Positions 1-8,279 are shown, counted from the stretch's first letter. The stretch: 64,000 nt of DNA from Salinarimonas rosea DSM 21201 (GCF_000429045.1 NZ_AUBC01000001.1:324928-388927); one strand, 5' to 3'. Made by a program: numbers and translations. The notes: a model not told the origin generated them from the letters alone.

Positions 1-27
1 CCGCCGATCCGGGCGGAGGAGACGTGA
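1..27 (+). CDS. azlC: Probable C-terminal end of AzlC (partial)
   Basis: Only the last eight codons and a TGA at 25-27 are in the window. The frame ends on the base where the following AzlD-type gene begins (TGA and ATG share base 27). AzlC and AzlD form a two-subunit branched-chain amino-acid exporter and are normally adjacent in this order, so the identity rests on position alone. Eight residues carry no family signal. Confidence 0.4.
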   Translation, partial: PPIRAEET

Positions 28-344
28 TGGCCGGCGTGCTCGACGTCGATCCCGCCACGCTCGCCACGATCCTCGGCATGGCGGCGGTCACCTATGCGAC
101 GCGGGTCGCGGGGCTCGCGTTCGCGGGGCGACTCGCGCTGCACGGGCGGGCGAAGGCTGCCTTCGACGCGATCCCGCCGGCGGTCCTCACCGCGGTGATC
201 GCGCCGGCGGTTCTGCTGTCCGGCTGGCCGGACGCGATCGCCGGCGCGCTCGTCGCCCTCGCGGCGATCCGGCTGCCGCTCGTCGCCTGCGTCGCCGTGG
301 GGGTCGGCGCCGTCGTCGCGCTGCGTGCGCTCGCCGGCGCCTGA
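27..344 (+). CDS. azlD: AzlD-family branched-chain amino-acid exporter small subunit
   Basis: A 105-residue, almost entirely hydrophobic protein with about four predicted membrane helices. This is the size and pattern of AzlD, the small inner-membrane partner of AzlC. The stretch TYATRVAGL near residue 22 fits the family's conserved T-x-x-x-R region. A purine-rich GGAGGA lies at 15-20. The ATG at 27 overlaps the stop of the upstream frame by one base, so translational coupling is likely. A GTG at 24 is the alternative start and would add one residue. Confidence 0.85.
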   Translation: MAGVLDVDPATLATILGMAAVTYATRVAGLAFAGRLALHGRAKAAFDAIPPAVLTAVIAPAVLLSGWPDAIAGALVALAAIRLPLVACVAVGVGAVVALRALAGA

Positions 345-347
345 GGC

Positions 348-701
348 TCAGCGGGCCGCGATCACCGCGATCTCGACCTTGAGCGGCGGCGCGGCGAGCT
401 TCGCCTCGACGGTGGCGCGGGCGGGCGCGCAGCCCGGCGCGAGCCAGGCGTCCCAGACGCCGTTCATCTCGGCGAAGGTGGCGATGTCGGTGAGCCAGAT
501 CGAGGCGGAGAGCAGCTTCGTCTTGTCGGTGCCGGCCTCGGCGAGCAGCGCGTCGATGAGCCCCAGGATCTCCCGGGTCTGGTCGGCGACCGAGCCGCCG
601 GCGGTCTCCTTGGCGACCTGGCCCGCGGTGTAGACGGTGTCGCCGTGCACGACGGCCATGGACATGCGCGGGCCGGGCTTGATGCGGGTGATCTCGGTCA
701 T
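348..701 (-). CDS. RidA/YjgF-family enamine/imine deaminase
   Basis: A 117-residue soluble protein of the Rid (YER057c/YjgF) family. These trimeric enzymes hydrolyse reactive enamine and imine intermediates released by PLP enzymes. The sequence shows the usual N-terminal beta region (VYTAGQVA), the helix with QTREILGLIDALL, and the C-terminal part with ARATVEAKLAAPPLKVEI, where the arginine of the binding pocket sits. Length is typical of the family, although residues around the active site differ from archetypal RidA, so a Rid2-7 subfamily is possible. The frame runs further upstream, but only through an intergenic repeat; the ATG at 701 gives the family's normal N-terminus. It converges with azlD, three bases apart. 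Confidence 0.9.
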   Translation of the reverse strand: MTEITRIKPGPRMSMAVVHGDTVYTAGQVAKETAGGSVADQTREILGLIDALLAEAGTDKTKLLSASIWLTDIATFAEMNGVWDAWLAPGCAPARATVEAKLAAPPLKVEIAVIAAR

Positions 702-782
702 GGGGACGTCCTCTGTTGTGGGACGCCCCTCATGGCCGAGCGGCGCGCGCTCGGCAAGGGGCCGCGGGGAGGGCTCACCGCT

Positions 783-961
783 GTCACCCCGGGTCGCGAA
801 GCGGGCCCGGGGCCCAGAACCACAGGTGTGTCGCTCGGCGTGCGCGGCAGCGCGCGCGTCCACGAACGCTGCCGTCGGCCGTTCCCGCCGCGGCGCTGGC
901 GCGCCGCTCCACGAACACCTGTGGTTCTGGGTCCCGGACTTGCTTCGCAATCCGGGATGAC
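783..961. repeat. 179 bp dispersed element, copy 1, with 47 bp inverted ends
   Basis: The left arm (783-829) and right arm (915-961) are imperfect inverted repeats of about 47 bp that begin GTCACCCC and end CAGGTGT. The 85 bp core is GC-rich and includes GCGCGCGTCCACGA and CCGCGGCG. The same arrangement, with the same total length, lies at 34521-34699. It fills the gap between ridA and the MFS gene. No open frame, transposase or clear target-site duplication is visible. Confidence 0.75.
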
Positions 962-968
962 GGTCCGG

Positions 969-2207
969 TCACCCCGGCTGCGGGGCGAGGCGGGGGACCG
1001 GCTTCTCGACGATGGGGAGGTTGATCAGCGCCGAGGCGAGGCCGAGCGCCACCGAGAACCACCAGACGATCGCGTAGCCGCCGGTCGCCTCGTAGAGCAC
1101 GCCACCGAGCAGCACGCCGAAGAAGCCGCCGAGCTGGTGCGAGAAGAAGGCGAAGCCGTAGAGCATCGCCATGTAGCGCGTGCCGAACATCACCATCACC
1201 AGGGCCGAGGTCGGCGGCACGGTCGAGAGCCACAGGAGGCCGATGGTGATGCCGAACAGGATTGCCGAGGTCGCCGAGGCCGGCGCCAGCACGAAGGCGG
1301 CGATGGCGATCGCCCGGCCGAGGTAGATCCAGGCCAGCAGGTAGCGCTTGGGCATGCGCGTCGAGAGCCAGCCCGCCCCCAGCGAGCCGACCGCGTTGGC
1401 GAGCCCGATCACGGCGAGCGTCCAGCCGCCCACCGCGGCCGAGAGGCCGGCGTCCTTCAGGTAGGCCGGCAGGTGGGCGGTGATGAAGGCGAGCTGGAAG
1501 CCGCAGGTGAAGAAGCCGGTGACGAGGAGCACGTAGGAGCGGTGCCGGAAGGCCTCCGCCAGCGCCTGCGCGATCGACTGGCTCGGGCCCGCGTCCGCCT
1601 TGGCGCCGCCCCCGGTGCCGCGGGTCGCGAGCATCAGCGAGAGCGGCAGGACGACGAGCATGATCGCCGAGAACCAGAGCAGCGCATCCTGCCAGCCGAC
1701 CGCGTTGATCAGCGCGTTGCCGATCGGCGGGAACAGGAACTGGCCGAAGGACCCCGCCGCCACGCCCATGCCGAAGGCCATCGGCCGCCATTCCTCCGGC
1801 AGGAGCTTGCCGAAGGCGCCGAGCACCAGGTTGAACGAGGCGCCGGCGAGCCCGATGCCGATCAGCAGGCCTGCGCCCACGTGCAGCATCAGGGGCGTCG
1901 CCGCCCAGGCCATGACGACGAGGCCGAGCGCGTAGAGCAGCGCGCCGACGATCAGGACGCGTACCGTGCCGAAGCGGTCGGCGACCGCCCCGGCGAAGGG
2001 CTGGCCGATGCCCCAGACCAGGTTCTGGATGGCGATGGCGAGACCGAACGTGTCCCGGCCCCAGCCGTAATCCGTCGTCATCGGCACCTGGAACAGGCCG
2101 GCGGAGGCGCGCGGCCCGAAGGTGACGAGCGCGATCAGGCAGCCGGCGGCGATGACGATCTCGGGAGCGACGCGCGAGGGGCGCGGCGCAGCGGTGGGGG
2201 AGGGCAT
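969..2207 (-). CDS. MFS transporter
   Basis: A 412-residue inner-membrane protein with twelve hydrophobic segments, the usual size for the major facilitator superfamily. The loop between helices 2 and 3 carries the family signature in the form GAVADRFGTVR (near residue 75). The N-terminal segment with QNLVWGIGQPFAGA resembles transporters of the oxalate/formate antiporter-like and YbfB-like groups. The substrate cannot be read from the sequence. The ATG at 2207 is preferred because upstream codons give an arginine-rich stretch unlike the family. The gene is divergent from a degenerate dehydrogenase across a 227 bp region that holds a palindrome. Confidence 0.85.
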   Translation of the reverse strand: MPSPTAAPRPSRVAPEIVIAAGCLIALVTFGPRASAGLFQVPMTTDYGWGRDTFGLAIAIQNLVWGIGQPFAGAVADRFGTVRVLIVGALLYALGLVVMAWAATPLMLHVGAGLLIGIGLAGASFNLVLGAFGKLLPEEWRPMAFGMGVAAGSFGQFLFPPIGNALINAVGWQDALLWFSAIMLVVLPLSLMLATRGTGGGAKADAGPSQSIAQALAEAFRHRSYVLLVTGFFTCGFQLAFITAHLPAYLKDAGLSAAVGGWTLAVIGLANAVGSLGAGWLSTRMPKRYLLAWIYLGRAIAIAAFVLAPASATSAILFGITIGLLWLSTVPPTSALVMVMFGTRYMAMLYGFAFFSHQLGGFFGVLLGGVLYEATGGYAIVWWFSVALGLASALINLPIVEKPVPRLAPQPG

Positions 2208-2305
2208 CGGGTCGGGGCTCCGTCGAAAGCGTGCGGCGGCACTGCGTCGTCCCTGCAGCATAGCTGGCGGACGACGTCGGGGAAGCGAATTGGCTGCATG
2301 GGCCC

Positions 2306-2322
2306 CATCACGCATCGTGATG
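2306..2322. promoter_or_regulatory. Inverted repeat in divergent promoter region
   Basis: CATCACG-CAT-CGTGATG has perfect 7 bp arms around a 3 bp spacer. It lies between the divergent MFS gene (start 2207) and the SDR gene (start 2435). Geometry fits a dimeric regulator's operator, but no regulator gene is adjacent and nothing else identifies the protein. Confidence 0.3.
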
Positions 2323-2434
2323 CCTGCACCCTTCCGGAACGCGCCGCGCCGGCGCGGAACCGGCATGCGACGGCGCCCGTTGCCCGCGCGTCCTCACGAA
2401 CCACCCGACGCGCGCACGCCGGAGGAGCCCCCCG

Positions 2435-3469
2435 ATGACCCCACGCCTGAAGCCGCTCGCGCATCAGATCGTCGTCGTCACCGGCGCCGCCGGCGGCGTG
2501 GGCCGCGCCGTCGCCCGCGAGGCCGCGTCAGCCGGCGCGCGCCTCGTCCTCGTCGGCGGGGACGGCGCGGCGCTGACGCGGGTCGCCGGCGAGCTCGCCG
2601 CCGGCGGCGCGCGCGCGGTGATCGTCGAGGCCGACGCGTCCGAGCCGGACGACGCCCGCCGCGTCGCGCAGGTGGCCGACGCCACGTACGGCGGCTTCGA
2701 CACCTGGGTCGCGACCGCGCCGACGGCGCTCGCGGGCGCCGCGCTCGCGACCGGGCCGGCAGAGCAGCGGCGCATCTTCGACCGGGTCTACTGGAGCGCC
2801 GCCCACGGCGCGATCGAGGCCGCGCGCCATCTGCGCCGGCGCGGTGGCGCCATCGTCGTGGTCGGCGGCGGCGTGGCCGAGCGTGCGCTCGCGGAGACGG
2901 CGCCCTACGCGGCCGCCCGCGGCGCGATCGCCGCCTTCGTCGGGGGCCTCCGCCGGGAGCTCGCCGCGGAGCGCGCGCCGGTGTCGGTGACGCTGGTGCG
3001 CCCGAGCGCCGTCGACGGCCCCGGGGACGCCGCACGCCTCGACGACGCGATCTCGGCCTACGACCCGGCGCTCGTCGCCCGCGCGGCGCTGTTCGCGGCC
3101 GAGCACCCGCGCCGCACCCTCGTCGTCGGTGCCGGCGGCCACGCCGCCGACCTGGTGGACAGGATCGCGCCGGGGCTCGGCGGCGGGCTCGCACGGCGCA
3201 TGGCGCGCGCGGTGCCGCACCGCGACACCAGCCTCGCCCTCGAGGCGCAGCTCCACCCGGGCGCCGCGGCGGCGATCGCGCTCGGCACGGGGCTGATCGT
3301 CGCCGGGCTCGCCTGGGCGCTCGCCCGGGTCGGAGAGGGCGCGGCCCCCGGCGAGGCCGGGCCGGTCGACCGCCGCTGGCAGGCCTGGCGCGCCGCCCGC
3401 CCGATGCGTGCCGAGCGCGCCGCCGCCCATCCGATGAGCCGCCCCCGGCCGCCGATCACCCGGCACTGA
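2435..3469 (+). CDS. SDR-family protein with altered catalytic residues and a C-terminal membrane segment
   Basis: A 344-residue protein. Residues 12-230 form a Rossmann fold of the short-chain dehydrogenase/reductase family, with the dinucleotide loop TGAAGGVG at 16-23. The catalytic YxxxK motif reads YAAAR at 158-162, so the essential lysine is replaced by arginine. The NNAG motif appears as ATAPTA. Residues about 278-300 are strongly hydrophobic and may be a single membrane anchor, followed by a basic tail. Many SDR proteins of this length in alphaproteobacteria are of unknown function. The altered residues suggest weak or no dehydrogenase activity, perhaps a nucleotide-sensing role. An AGGAGG-like site precedes the ATG. 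Confidence 0.8.
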   Translation: MTPRLKPLAHQIVVVTGAAGGVGRAVAREAASAGARLVLVGGDGAALTRVAGELAAGGARAVIVEADASEPDDARRVAQVADATYGGFDTWVATAPTALAGAALATGPAEQRRIFDRVYWSAAHGAIEAARHLRRRGGAIVVVGGGVAERALAETAPYAAARGAIAAFVGGLRRELAAERAPVSVTLVRPSAVDGPGDAARLDDAISAYDPALVARAALFAAEHPRRTLVVGAGGHAADLVDRIAPGLGGGLARRMARAVPHRDTSLALEAQLHPGAAAAIALGTGLIVAGLAWALARVGEGAAPGEAGPVDRRWQAWRAARPMRAERAAAHPMSRPRPPITRH

Positions 3470-3476
3470 GGGAGGC

Positions 3477-4592
3477 TCAGCGCCCGGTCTTCACCCGCGT
3501 CCAGGCGCGGGTTACGAAGCGCTGGGCGCGCGGGTCGTAGGCCGTGTTGATGAACAGGTTCTCGATCGTCGAGTCGCTCGGGTAGATGCCCGGGTCCCCG
3601 AGCACCTCCGGATCGACGAACGCCTTCGCCGCGAGGTTGCCCGAGGCGTAGGCGACGTAGTTCACGTTCCGCGCGGCGACCTCGGGGCGCATCATGTAGT
3701 CGATGAAGGCGTGCGCCTCCTCGATGTTGGGCGCGTCCGCCGGGATCGAGAACGAGTCGAACCACAAGAGCGCGCCCTCGTCGGGCACGATATAGGCGAT
3801 CTCGACGCCGTTGCCGGCCTCCTCGGCCCGCGCCTTCGCCTGGAGCACGTCGCCGGAATAGCCCACGGCCACGCAGATGTCGCCGTTGGCCAGCGCGTTG
3901 ATGTACTCCGAGGAGTGGAACTTCTGCACGTTCTCGGCCATCGCCGCGAGCAGGTCCGCGCCCTTCTGGAGATCGTCCTGATCCTTGGAATCCGGATCGA
4001 GGCCCAGGTAGTTCAGCGCGGTGGGAAAGAGGTCCTCCGGCGCGTCGAGGACATGGATGCCGCAATCCTGGAGCTTCGCGGCGACCTCGGGATCGAACAC
4101 GAGATCCCAGGTCTCCAGGTTCGCGTCCGGCCCGAGCCGCTCCCGCACCGCCTCGACGTCGATGCCGATGCCGGTCGTGCCCCACATGTAGTTCACGGCG
4201 TGCGCGTTGCCGGGATCGTAGACCGCGAGCCGGTCGGCGATCTGCGGCCAGGCGTGCTCGAGGTTCGGGATCCGCGTCTTGTCGAGGGGCGCGAACACGC
4301 CGGCCTGGATCAGGCGCTGCGTGAACGGGCCCGACGGCACCACGATGTCGTAGCCCGAGCGGCCGGCGAGCAGCTTCGTCTCGACGATCTCGTTGTTGTC
4401 GTAGGTGTCGTAGACCACCCGGATGCCGGTCTCTTCGGTGAAGTCCGCGAGCACCTGCGGGTCGACGTAGTCCGACCAGTTGTAGACGTTGACGACGCGC
4501 TCCTGCGCATGCGCGGCGCCTGCTGCGAGCGCCAGCGCGGACACGGACGCGAGCGCGAACAGCGCCCGGCGGGTGGGGAGGAATCGACCCAT
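3477..4592 (-). CDS. Periplasmic polyamine-binding protein (PotF/PotD type)
   Basis: A 371-residue exported binding protein. Residues 1-29 are a signal peptide ending AGAAHA. The mature start reads VVNVYNWSDYVDP, a hallmark of the putrescine/spermidine-binding proteins PotF and PotD (family 1 solute-binding, COG0687). Further matches are AGRSGYDIVVPSG and VGYSGDVLQAK. The protein should deliver polyamines to a PotHI-type permease, but no ABC permease or ATPase genes lie nearby, so it is an orphan component here. The ATG at 4592 puts the signal peptide at the N-terminus. It lies 150 bp downstream of the polyprenyl synthase gene, and that gap contains three 12 bp tandem units. Confidence 0.9.
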   Translation of the reverse strand: MGRFLPTRRALFALASVSALALAAGAAHAQERVVNVYNWSDYVDPQVLADFTEETGIRVVYDTYDNNEIVETKLLAGRSGYDIVVPSGPFTQRLIQAGVFAPLDKTRIPNLEHAWPQIADRLAVYDPGNAHAVNYMWGTTGIGIDVEAVRERLGPDANLETWDLVFDPEVAAKLQDCGIHVLDAPEDLFPTALNYLGLDPDSKDQDDLQKGADLLAAMAENVQKFHSSEYINALANGDICVAVGYSGDVLQAKARAEEAGNGVEIAYIVPDEGALLWFDSFSIPADAPNIEEAHAFIDYMMRPEVAARNVNYVAYASGNLAAKAFVDPEVLGDPGIYPSDSTIENLFINTAYDPRAQRFVTRAWTRVKTGR

Positions 4593-4688
4593 CGCGTGCG
4601 GTCTCCCGGTGTTTGCGTGTACGGCCTGGGGAAAAGCGCGGCGGCGCCGACGCGCGCGCAAATTAGGGGAGCGGGGGGTGGGGTGCAA

Positions 4689-4724
4689 GGGGCACTCGAA
4701 GGGGCACTCGGAGGGGCACCCGAA
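4689..4724. repeat. Three tandem 12 bp units upstream of the polyamine-binding gene
   Basis: Consecutive units GGGGCACTCGAA, GGGGCACTCGGA and GGGGCACCCGAA lie 97 bp before the start of the polyamine-binding protein gene and 19 bp after the stop of the polyprenyl synthase gene. They could be a simple slipped repeat or repeated operator half-sites; no factor is evident. Confidence 0.5.
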
Positions 4725-4742
4725 CAGGCCCGCAGGGGGCGC

Positions 4743-5756
4743 TCAGTACGCCCGCGCGATGCAGAACGCGACCGCCTCGACGAGGGCGTGCTTCATCGGC
4801 CCGTCCGGGTGGACGTCGAGGGCGGCGACCGCGCGGCGGCCGTGGTCGCGGGCGCGGGCGATGGTGTCCTCGAGCGCCTTCGTGCGGCGCATGATGGCGA
4901 GCGCCTCCTCGAGGTCGCCCTCCCCGATCTCGCCGCGCTCCAGCGTGCGGCGGAAGAAGGCGCGGTCGGCGTCGGTCCCGCGCCGGAGCGAGAGCACCAC
5001 GGGAAGCGTGATCTTGCCCTCGCGGAAGTCGTCGCCGACGTTCTTGCCGAGCGCGGCGGCGGCGCCGCCGTAGTCGAGCGCGTCGTCGACGAGCTGGAAG
5101 GCGACGCCGAGCGCCATGCCGTAGGCGCGCGCGGCCCGCGCCTCCGCCTCCGGCCGCCCGGCGATCACGGGCCCGACCTCGCAGGCGGCGCCGAACAGCT
5201 CGGCCGTCTTCGCCTCGATGATGCGCAGGTAGGCGTCCTCGCCGGTCTCGATGTTCTTGGCCGCGGCGAGCTGCATCACCTCGCCCTCGGCGATGATGGC
5301 GGCCGCGTCCGAGAGGATCTGCAGCGCCCGCAGCGAGCCGACCTCGACCATCATCCGGAAGGCCTGGCCGAGCAGGAAGTCGCCGACGAGCACGCTCGCC
5401 TCGTTGCCCCACTTGATCCGCGCCGCCGGCTTGCCGCGGCGCATGTCGCTCTCGTCGACGACGTCGTCGTGGAGCAGCGTCGCCGTGTGCATGAACTCGA
5501 CGGAGGCGGCGAGCTTGACGTGGCCGTCGCCCTCGTAGCCCGAGAGGATGCCGGTGGCGAGCGTCAGCATCGGCCGCAGCCGCTTGCCGCCCGACGAGAT
5601 CAGGTGGTTCGCGACCTCCGGGATCATCGTCACGTCCGAGCCCGTGCGCGACAGGATCATCTCGTTGACGCGGCCCATGTCCGCGGCGACGAGCGTGACC
5701 AGGGATTCGATCCCCGGCTCGGCCCGGTTCTCCTCGAAGGGAAGGACGACTCCCAC
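4743..5756 (-). CDS. Polyprenyl diphosphate synthase (octaprenyl/decaprenyl type)
   Basis: A long-chain trans-prenyltransferase that extends farnesyl diphosphate with isopentenyl units to make the ubiquinone side chain. Both aspartate-rich metal-binding motifs are intact: LLHDDVVDESD near residues 95-104 and QLVDDALDY near 223. SGGKRLRPML near 55-64 supplies the basic diphosphate-binding residues. The GTG at 5756 gives 337 residues starting VGVVLPF, preceded by a GAGG eight bases upstream. An ATG at 5816 would add 20 residues but no family sequence. Chain length (C40 or C50) cannot be decided. The gene is divergent from DUF2007-trmN6, an arrangement common in Rhizobiales. Confidence 0.9.
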   Translation of the reverse strand: MGVVLPFEENRAEPGIESLVTLVAADMGRVNEMILSRTGSDVTMIPEVANHLISSGGKRLRPMLTLATGILSGYEGDGHVKLAASVEFMHTATLLHDDVVDESDMRRGKPAARIKWGNEASVLVGDFLLGQAFRMMVEVGSLRALQILSDAAAIIAEGEVMQLAAAKNIETGEDAYLRIIEAKTAELFGAACEVGPVIAGRPEAEARAARAYGMALGVAFQLVDDALDYGGAAAALGKNVGDDFREGKITLPVVLSLRRGTDADRAFFRRTLERGEIGEGDLEEALAIMRRTKALEDTIARARDHGRRAVAALDVHPDGPMKHALVEAVAFCIARAY

Positions 5757-5798
5757 GCGCGCGACCTCGTCTCTAGCGTCCCGCGACCCGGCCGCGGC

Positions 5799-5826
5799 TT
5801 TACGGCAAGGTCGCACGGGCTATGCT
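5799..5826 (+). promoter_or_regulatory. Possible sigma-70 type promoter for DUF2007-trmN6
   Basis: TTTACG (5799-5804) and TATGCT (5821-5826) are separated by 16 bp, with the DUF2007 start 46 bp further on. Each hexamer matches the housekeeping consensus at four of six positions. It is the best candidate in the 115 bp divergent gap, but is only a pattern match. Confidence 0.3.
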
Positions 5827-5871
5827 GTGGCGCAACGCGCAGGGTTGACGCAAGAGGGAAACGGGCCGGCG

Positions 5872-6099
5872 ATGGTCGAATTGATCCGGACGAACGACGT
5901 CGTGACGCTCGGCTACGCCGAATCGCTGCTGCGTGACGCCGGCTACAACATCTTCGTGGCCGACGGGCACACCAGCGTGATGGAGGGCTCGATCGGCATC
6001 ATCCAGCGCCGCATCCTCGTCGTCGACGACGAGGCGGACGGCGCGCGCCGCTTCCTGCGCGAGGCCGGGCTCGGCGCCGAGCTGCGCGATGGCGCCTGA
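5872..6099 (+). CDS. DUF2007-family small protein
   Basis: A 75-residue protein with the DUF2007 pattern: an N-terminal segment ELIRTNDVVTLGYAESLLRDAG, then a central strand region ending RRILVVDDEADGARRFLREAG. Members are annotated as putative signal-transducing proteins on fold grounds only; biochemical function is unknown. GAGGGAA lies about 11 bases before the ATG. Its last 11 bases overlap the following methyltransferase gene, so the two are probably translated together. The pairing suggests, but does not prove, a link to tRNA modification. Confidence 0.85.
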   Translation: MVELIRTNDVVTLGYAESLLRDAGYNIFVADGHTSVMEGSIGIIQRRILVVDDEADGARRFLREAGLGAELRDGA

Positions 6100-6832
6100 G
6101 CCGCCGGAGGACGCCACCCGCGACACGCTGCTCGACGGCCGGGTCGTGCTGTGGCAGCGCAGACGGGGGCACCGCGCGGGGACCGACGCCGTGCTGCTCG
6201 CCGCCGCCGCCGCGCCGCGCCCCGGCGAGGTCGTCGTCGACGTCGGCGCGGGGACCGGCGCGGTGGGGCTGATGGCCGCGTCGCAGGTGCCCGAGGTGCG
6301 CATCGTCCTGATCGAGCGCGATCCGGTGCTCGCCGCGCTCGCCGTGCGCAATCTCGCGGAGAACGCGATGAGCGGCCGCGGCATGTCGGTCTGCGCGGAC
6401 GTGCTCGCCGGCCCGCCGATGGCGCCGGGCGGCGCCGACGTGGTGGCGACGAACCCGCCTTTTCTCGAGCAGGGGGATGCGCCCGCGTCGCCGAACCCGG
6501 CGCGGGCCGCCGCCCACGTGCTCGACGCCGGCGGCCTCGCCGCCTGGATCGACGCCTGCGCCCGCCTGCTGCGCCGGCGCGGCCGGCTCGTGCTGATCCA
6601 GCGTGCGGACAAGCTCCCCGCCTGCCTCGCGGCGCTGGCACCGCGCTTCGGCGCGATCCGCGTCACCCCGGTCCATCCCCGCGCCGATGCGGATGCGACG
6701 CGCGTGGTGATCACCGCGATCAAGGACGCGCGCACGCCGGCGAGCCTCGCCCCGCCCTTCGTGCTGCACGGGCCGGACGGGCGCTTCACCGAGCGGGCGG
6801 AGCGGGCGCATCGCGAAGGGACGTGGGAGTAG
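6089..6832 (+). CDS. trmN6: tRNA1(Val) (adenine-37-N6)-methyltransferase-like protein
   Basis: A 247-residue SAM-dependent methyltransferase. Motif I is DVGAGTGAVG at 51-60, and the NPPF motif (122-125) is the signature of enzymes that methylate exocyclic amino nitrogens of nucleic acid bases. The opening with GRVVLWQRRRGHRAGTDAVLLAA is typical of the TrmN6/YfiC and COG4123 group, which act on tRNA. The ATG at 6089 lies inside the DUF2007 gene. The substrate is inferred from family; a related rRNA or protein target is possible. Confidence 0.85.
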   Translation: MAPEPPEDATRDTLLDGRVVLWQRRRGHRAGTDAVLLAAAAAPRPGEVVVDVGAGTGAVGLMAASQVPEVRIVLIERDPVLAALAVRNLAENAMSGRGMSVCADVLAGPPMAPGGADVVATNPPFLEQGDAPASPNPARAAAHVLDAGGLAAWIDACARLLRRRGRLVLIQRADKLPACLAALAPRFGAIRVTPVHPRADADATRVVITAIKDARTPASLAPPFVLHGPDGRFTERAERAHREGTWE

Positions 6833-6904
6833 CGGCGCTTTCCGCTTGCCACCGGCCGCGATCGACCCTAGACCGCCCCGCTCCCGAAGCCCCGGAGCCG
6901 CCCC

Positions 6905-8212
6905 ATGGTCGAGCGCGTCGCGATCGGCGTCGATTTCGGCACGACGAACACGGTCGTCGCCCTGGCGCGGGACGGCGAGCCCGTGCGTGCGCTGCCCTTC
7001 GACCAGCCCGAGGGGCTGTCCGACATCTATCGCTCCGTCCTCGCCTTCGAGAAGGTGACGGCCGGCGGGGCGCCGACCGTGGTCTCGCACGCGGCGGGCT
7101 CCGCGATCCGGGCCTTCCTGACCAGCGCCTTCGAGCTGCGCTTCATCCAGTCGTTCAAGAGCCACGTCGCGAGCCGGATCTTCCACGACACCCGCATCTT
7201 CACGCGGAGGTACCGCTTCGAGGACCTGCTCGGCGAGTTCCTGCGGCTCGCGATCGAGGATGCCGGCGGTGCGCTCGACGCGCCGCCGGGCCGGGTCGTC
7301 GCCGGCCGGCCCGTGGCCTTCGTCGGGGCGCAGCCCGACGAGGCGCTGGCGATCCGCCGCTACGCCGCGGGCTACCGCCAGGCCGGCCTTCCCGAGCCGT
7401 CCTACGTCTACGAGCCCGTCGGCGCCGCGTTCTGGTACGCGCGGCGCCTGGAGCGCGACGCGACCGTCCTCGTCGGGGATTTCGGCGGCGGCACCAGCGA
7501 CTTCTCGCTGATCCGCTTCGAGCGCCGGGCGGGCGTCGTGCGGGCGACGCCGATCGGCCATGCCGGCCTCGGCCTCGCCGGCGACGCCTTCGACTACCGC
7601 ATCATCGACGCGGTGATCTCGCCCGCGCTCGGCAAGGGCGGGCGCTACCGCTCGATGGACAAGATCCTGCCGATGCCGGTGCATTTCTACGGCAGCTTCG
7701 CCAAGTGGCACCAGCTGGCGCTGCTCAAGTCCCGCGAGACGATCGCCGAGCTCGAGGAGATCGAGCGCGCGTCGCTGGAGCCCGAGAAGATCCGGGCGTT
7801 CCTGGAGATCATCCGCAACGATTGGGGGTTTTCCCTCTACCGGGCGGTGACCGACGCCAAGGTGGCGCTCTCCTCCGCCGAGGAGGTGCCCTTCCGGCTG
7901 CGGCTCGGCTCGCTCGCCATCGACCGCACCCTGACGCGGGCGCAGTTCGAGGGCTGGATCGCCGACGACCTCGCGCGCATCGAGGCGACGGTCGACGGCC
8001 TGCTGGCGGAGAGGAACCTCGCGCCCGCCGACGTCGACACGGTGTTCCTCACCGGCGGCACCGCCTTCATCCCCGCCGTGCGCGCGCTGTTCGAGCGCCG
8101 CTTCGGCGCCGAGCGCATCGGCGACGGCGACAATTTCCAGTCCGTGGCCTACGGGCTCGCGCTGGTGGGGCTCGAGGCGGAGATGGGGCCGTGGCTGGCG
8201 CGGGGGGCGTGA
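6905..8212 (+). CDS. Hsp70-family ATPase-domain protein (YegD-like)
   Basis: A 435-residue protein made almost entirely of the actin/Hsp70 nucleotide-binding fold. It shows phosphate 1, IGVDFGTTNTVVAL (7-20), phosphate 2, VLVGDFGGGTSDF near 190, and the adenosine loop FLTGGTAFIPAVR near 380. The C-terminal substrate-binding and lid domains of DnaK are absent, as in E. coli YegD. Length and motif spacing match that group. Such proteins are assumed to be atypical chaperones, but clients are unknown. The gene stands alone between trmN6 (72 bp away) and the convergent di-haem oxidoreductase gene. Confidence 0.85.
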   Translation: MVERVAIGVDFGTTNTVVALARDGEPVRALPFDQPEGLSDIYRSVLAFEKVTAGGAPTVVSHAAGSAIRAFLTSAFELRFIQSFKSHVASRIFHDTRIFTRRYRFEDLLGEFLRLAIEDAGGALDAPPGRVVAGRPVAFVGAQPDEALAIRRYAAGYRQAGLPEPSYVYEPVGAAFWYARRLERDATVLVGDFGGGTSDFSLIRFERRAGVVRATPIGHAGLGLAGDAFDYRIIDAVISPALGKGGRYRSMDKILPMPVHFYGSFAKWHQLALLKSRETIAELEEIERASLEPEKIRAFLEIIRNDWGFSLYRAVTDAKVALSSAEEVPFRLRLGSLAIDRTLTRAQFEGWIADDLARIEATVDGLLAERNLAPADVDTVFLTGGTAFIPAVRALFERRFGAERIGDGDNFQSVAYGLALVGLEAEMGPWLARGA

Positions 8213-8279
8213 CGCGCGGGCCTCCGCGCCACGCGGACCGGCCGCCTCGGCGGATCTCCGGCACGTGCCACGACCGTTC

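Noticed and set aside
348-950. A 200-residue version of the Rid protein
   Set aside because: The extra N-terminal part is translated from the 179 bp repeat and the ATG at 701 gives the family start.
783-961. A complete insertion sequence
   Set aside because: It has inverted ends but no transposase frame and no clear target duplication; treated as a non-autonomous repeat.
645-2438. Long plus-strand frame of 597 codons opposite the MFS and ridA genes
   Set aside because: It is rich in Arg, Gly and Ala without any domain, crosses an intergenic repeat and mirrors true genes; typical of very GC-rich DNA.
3477-4592. A polyamine ABC uptake operon
   Set aside because: Only the binding protein is present; neighbours on both sides are unrelated.
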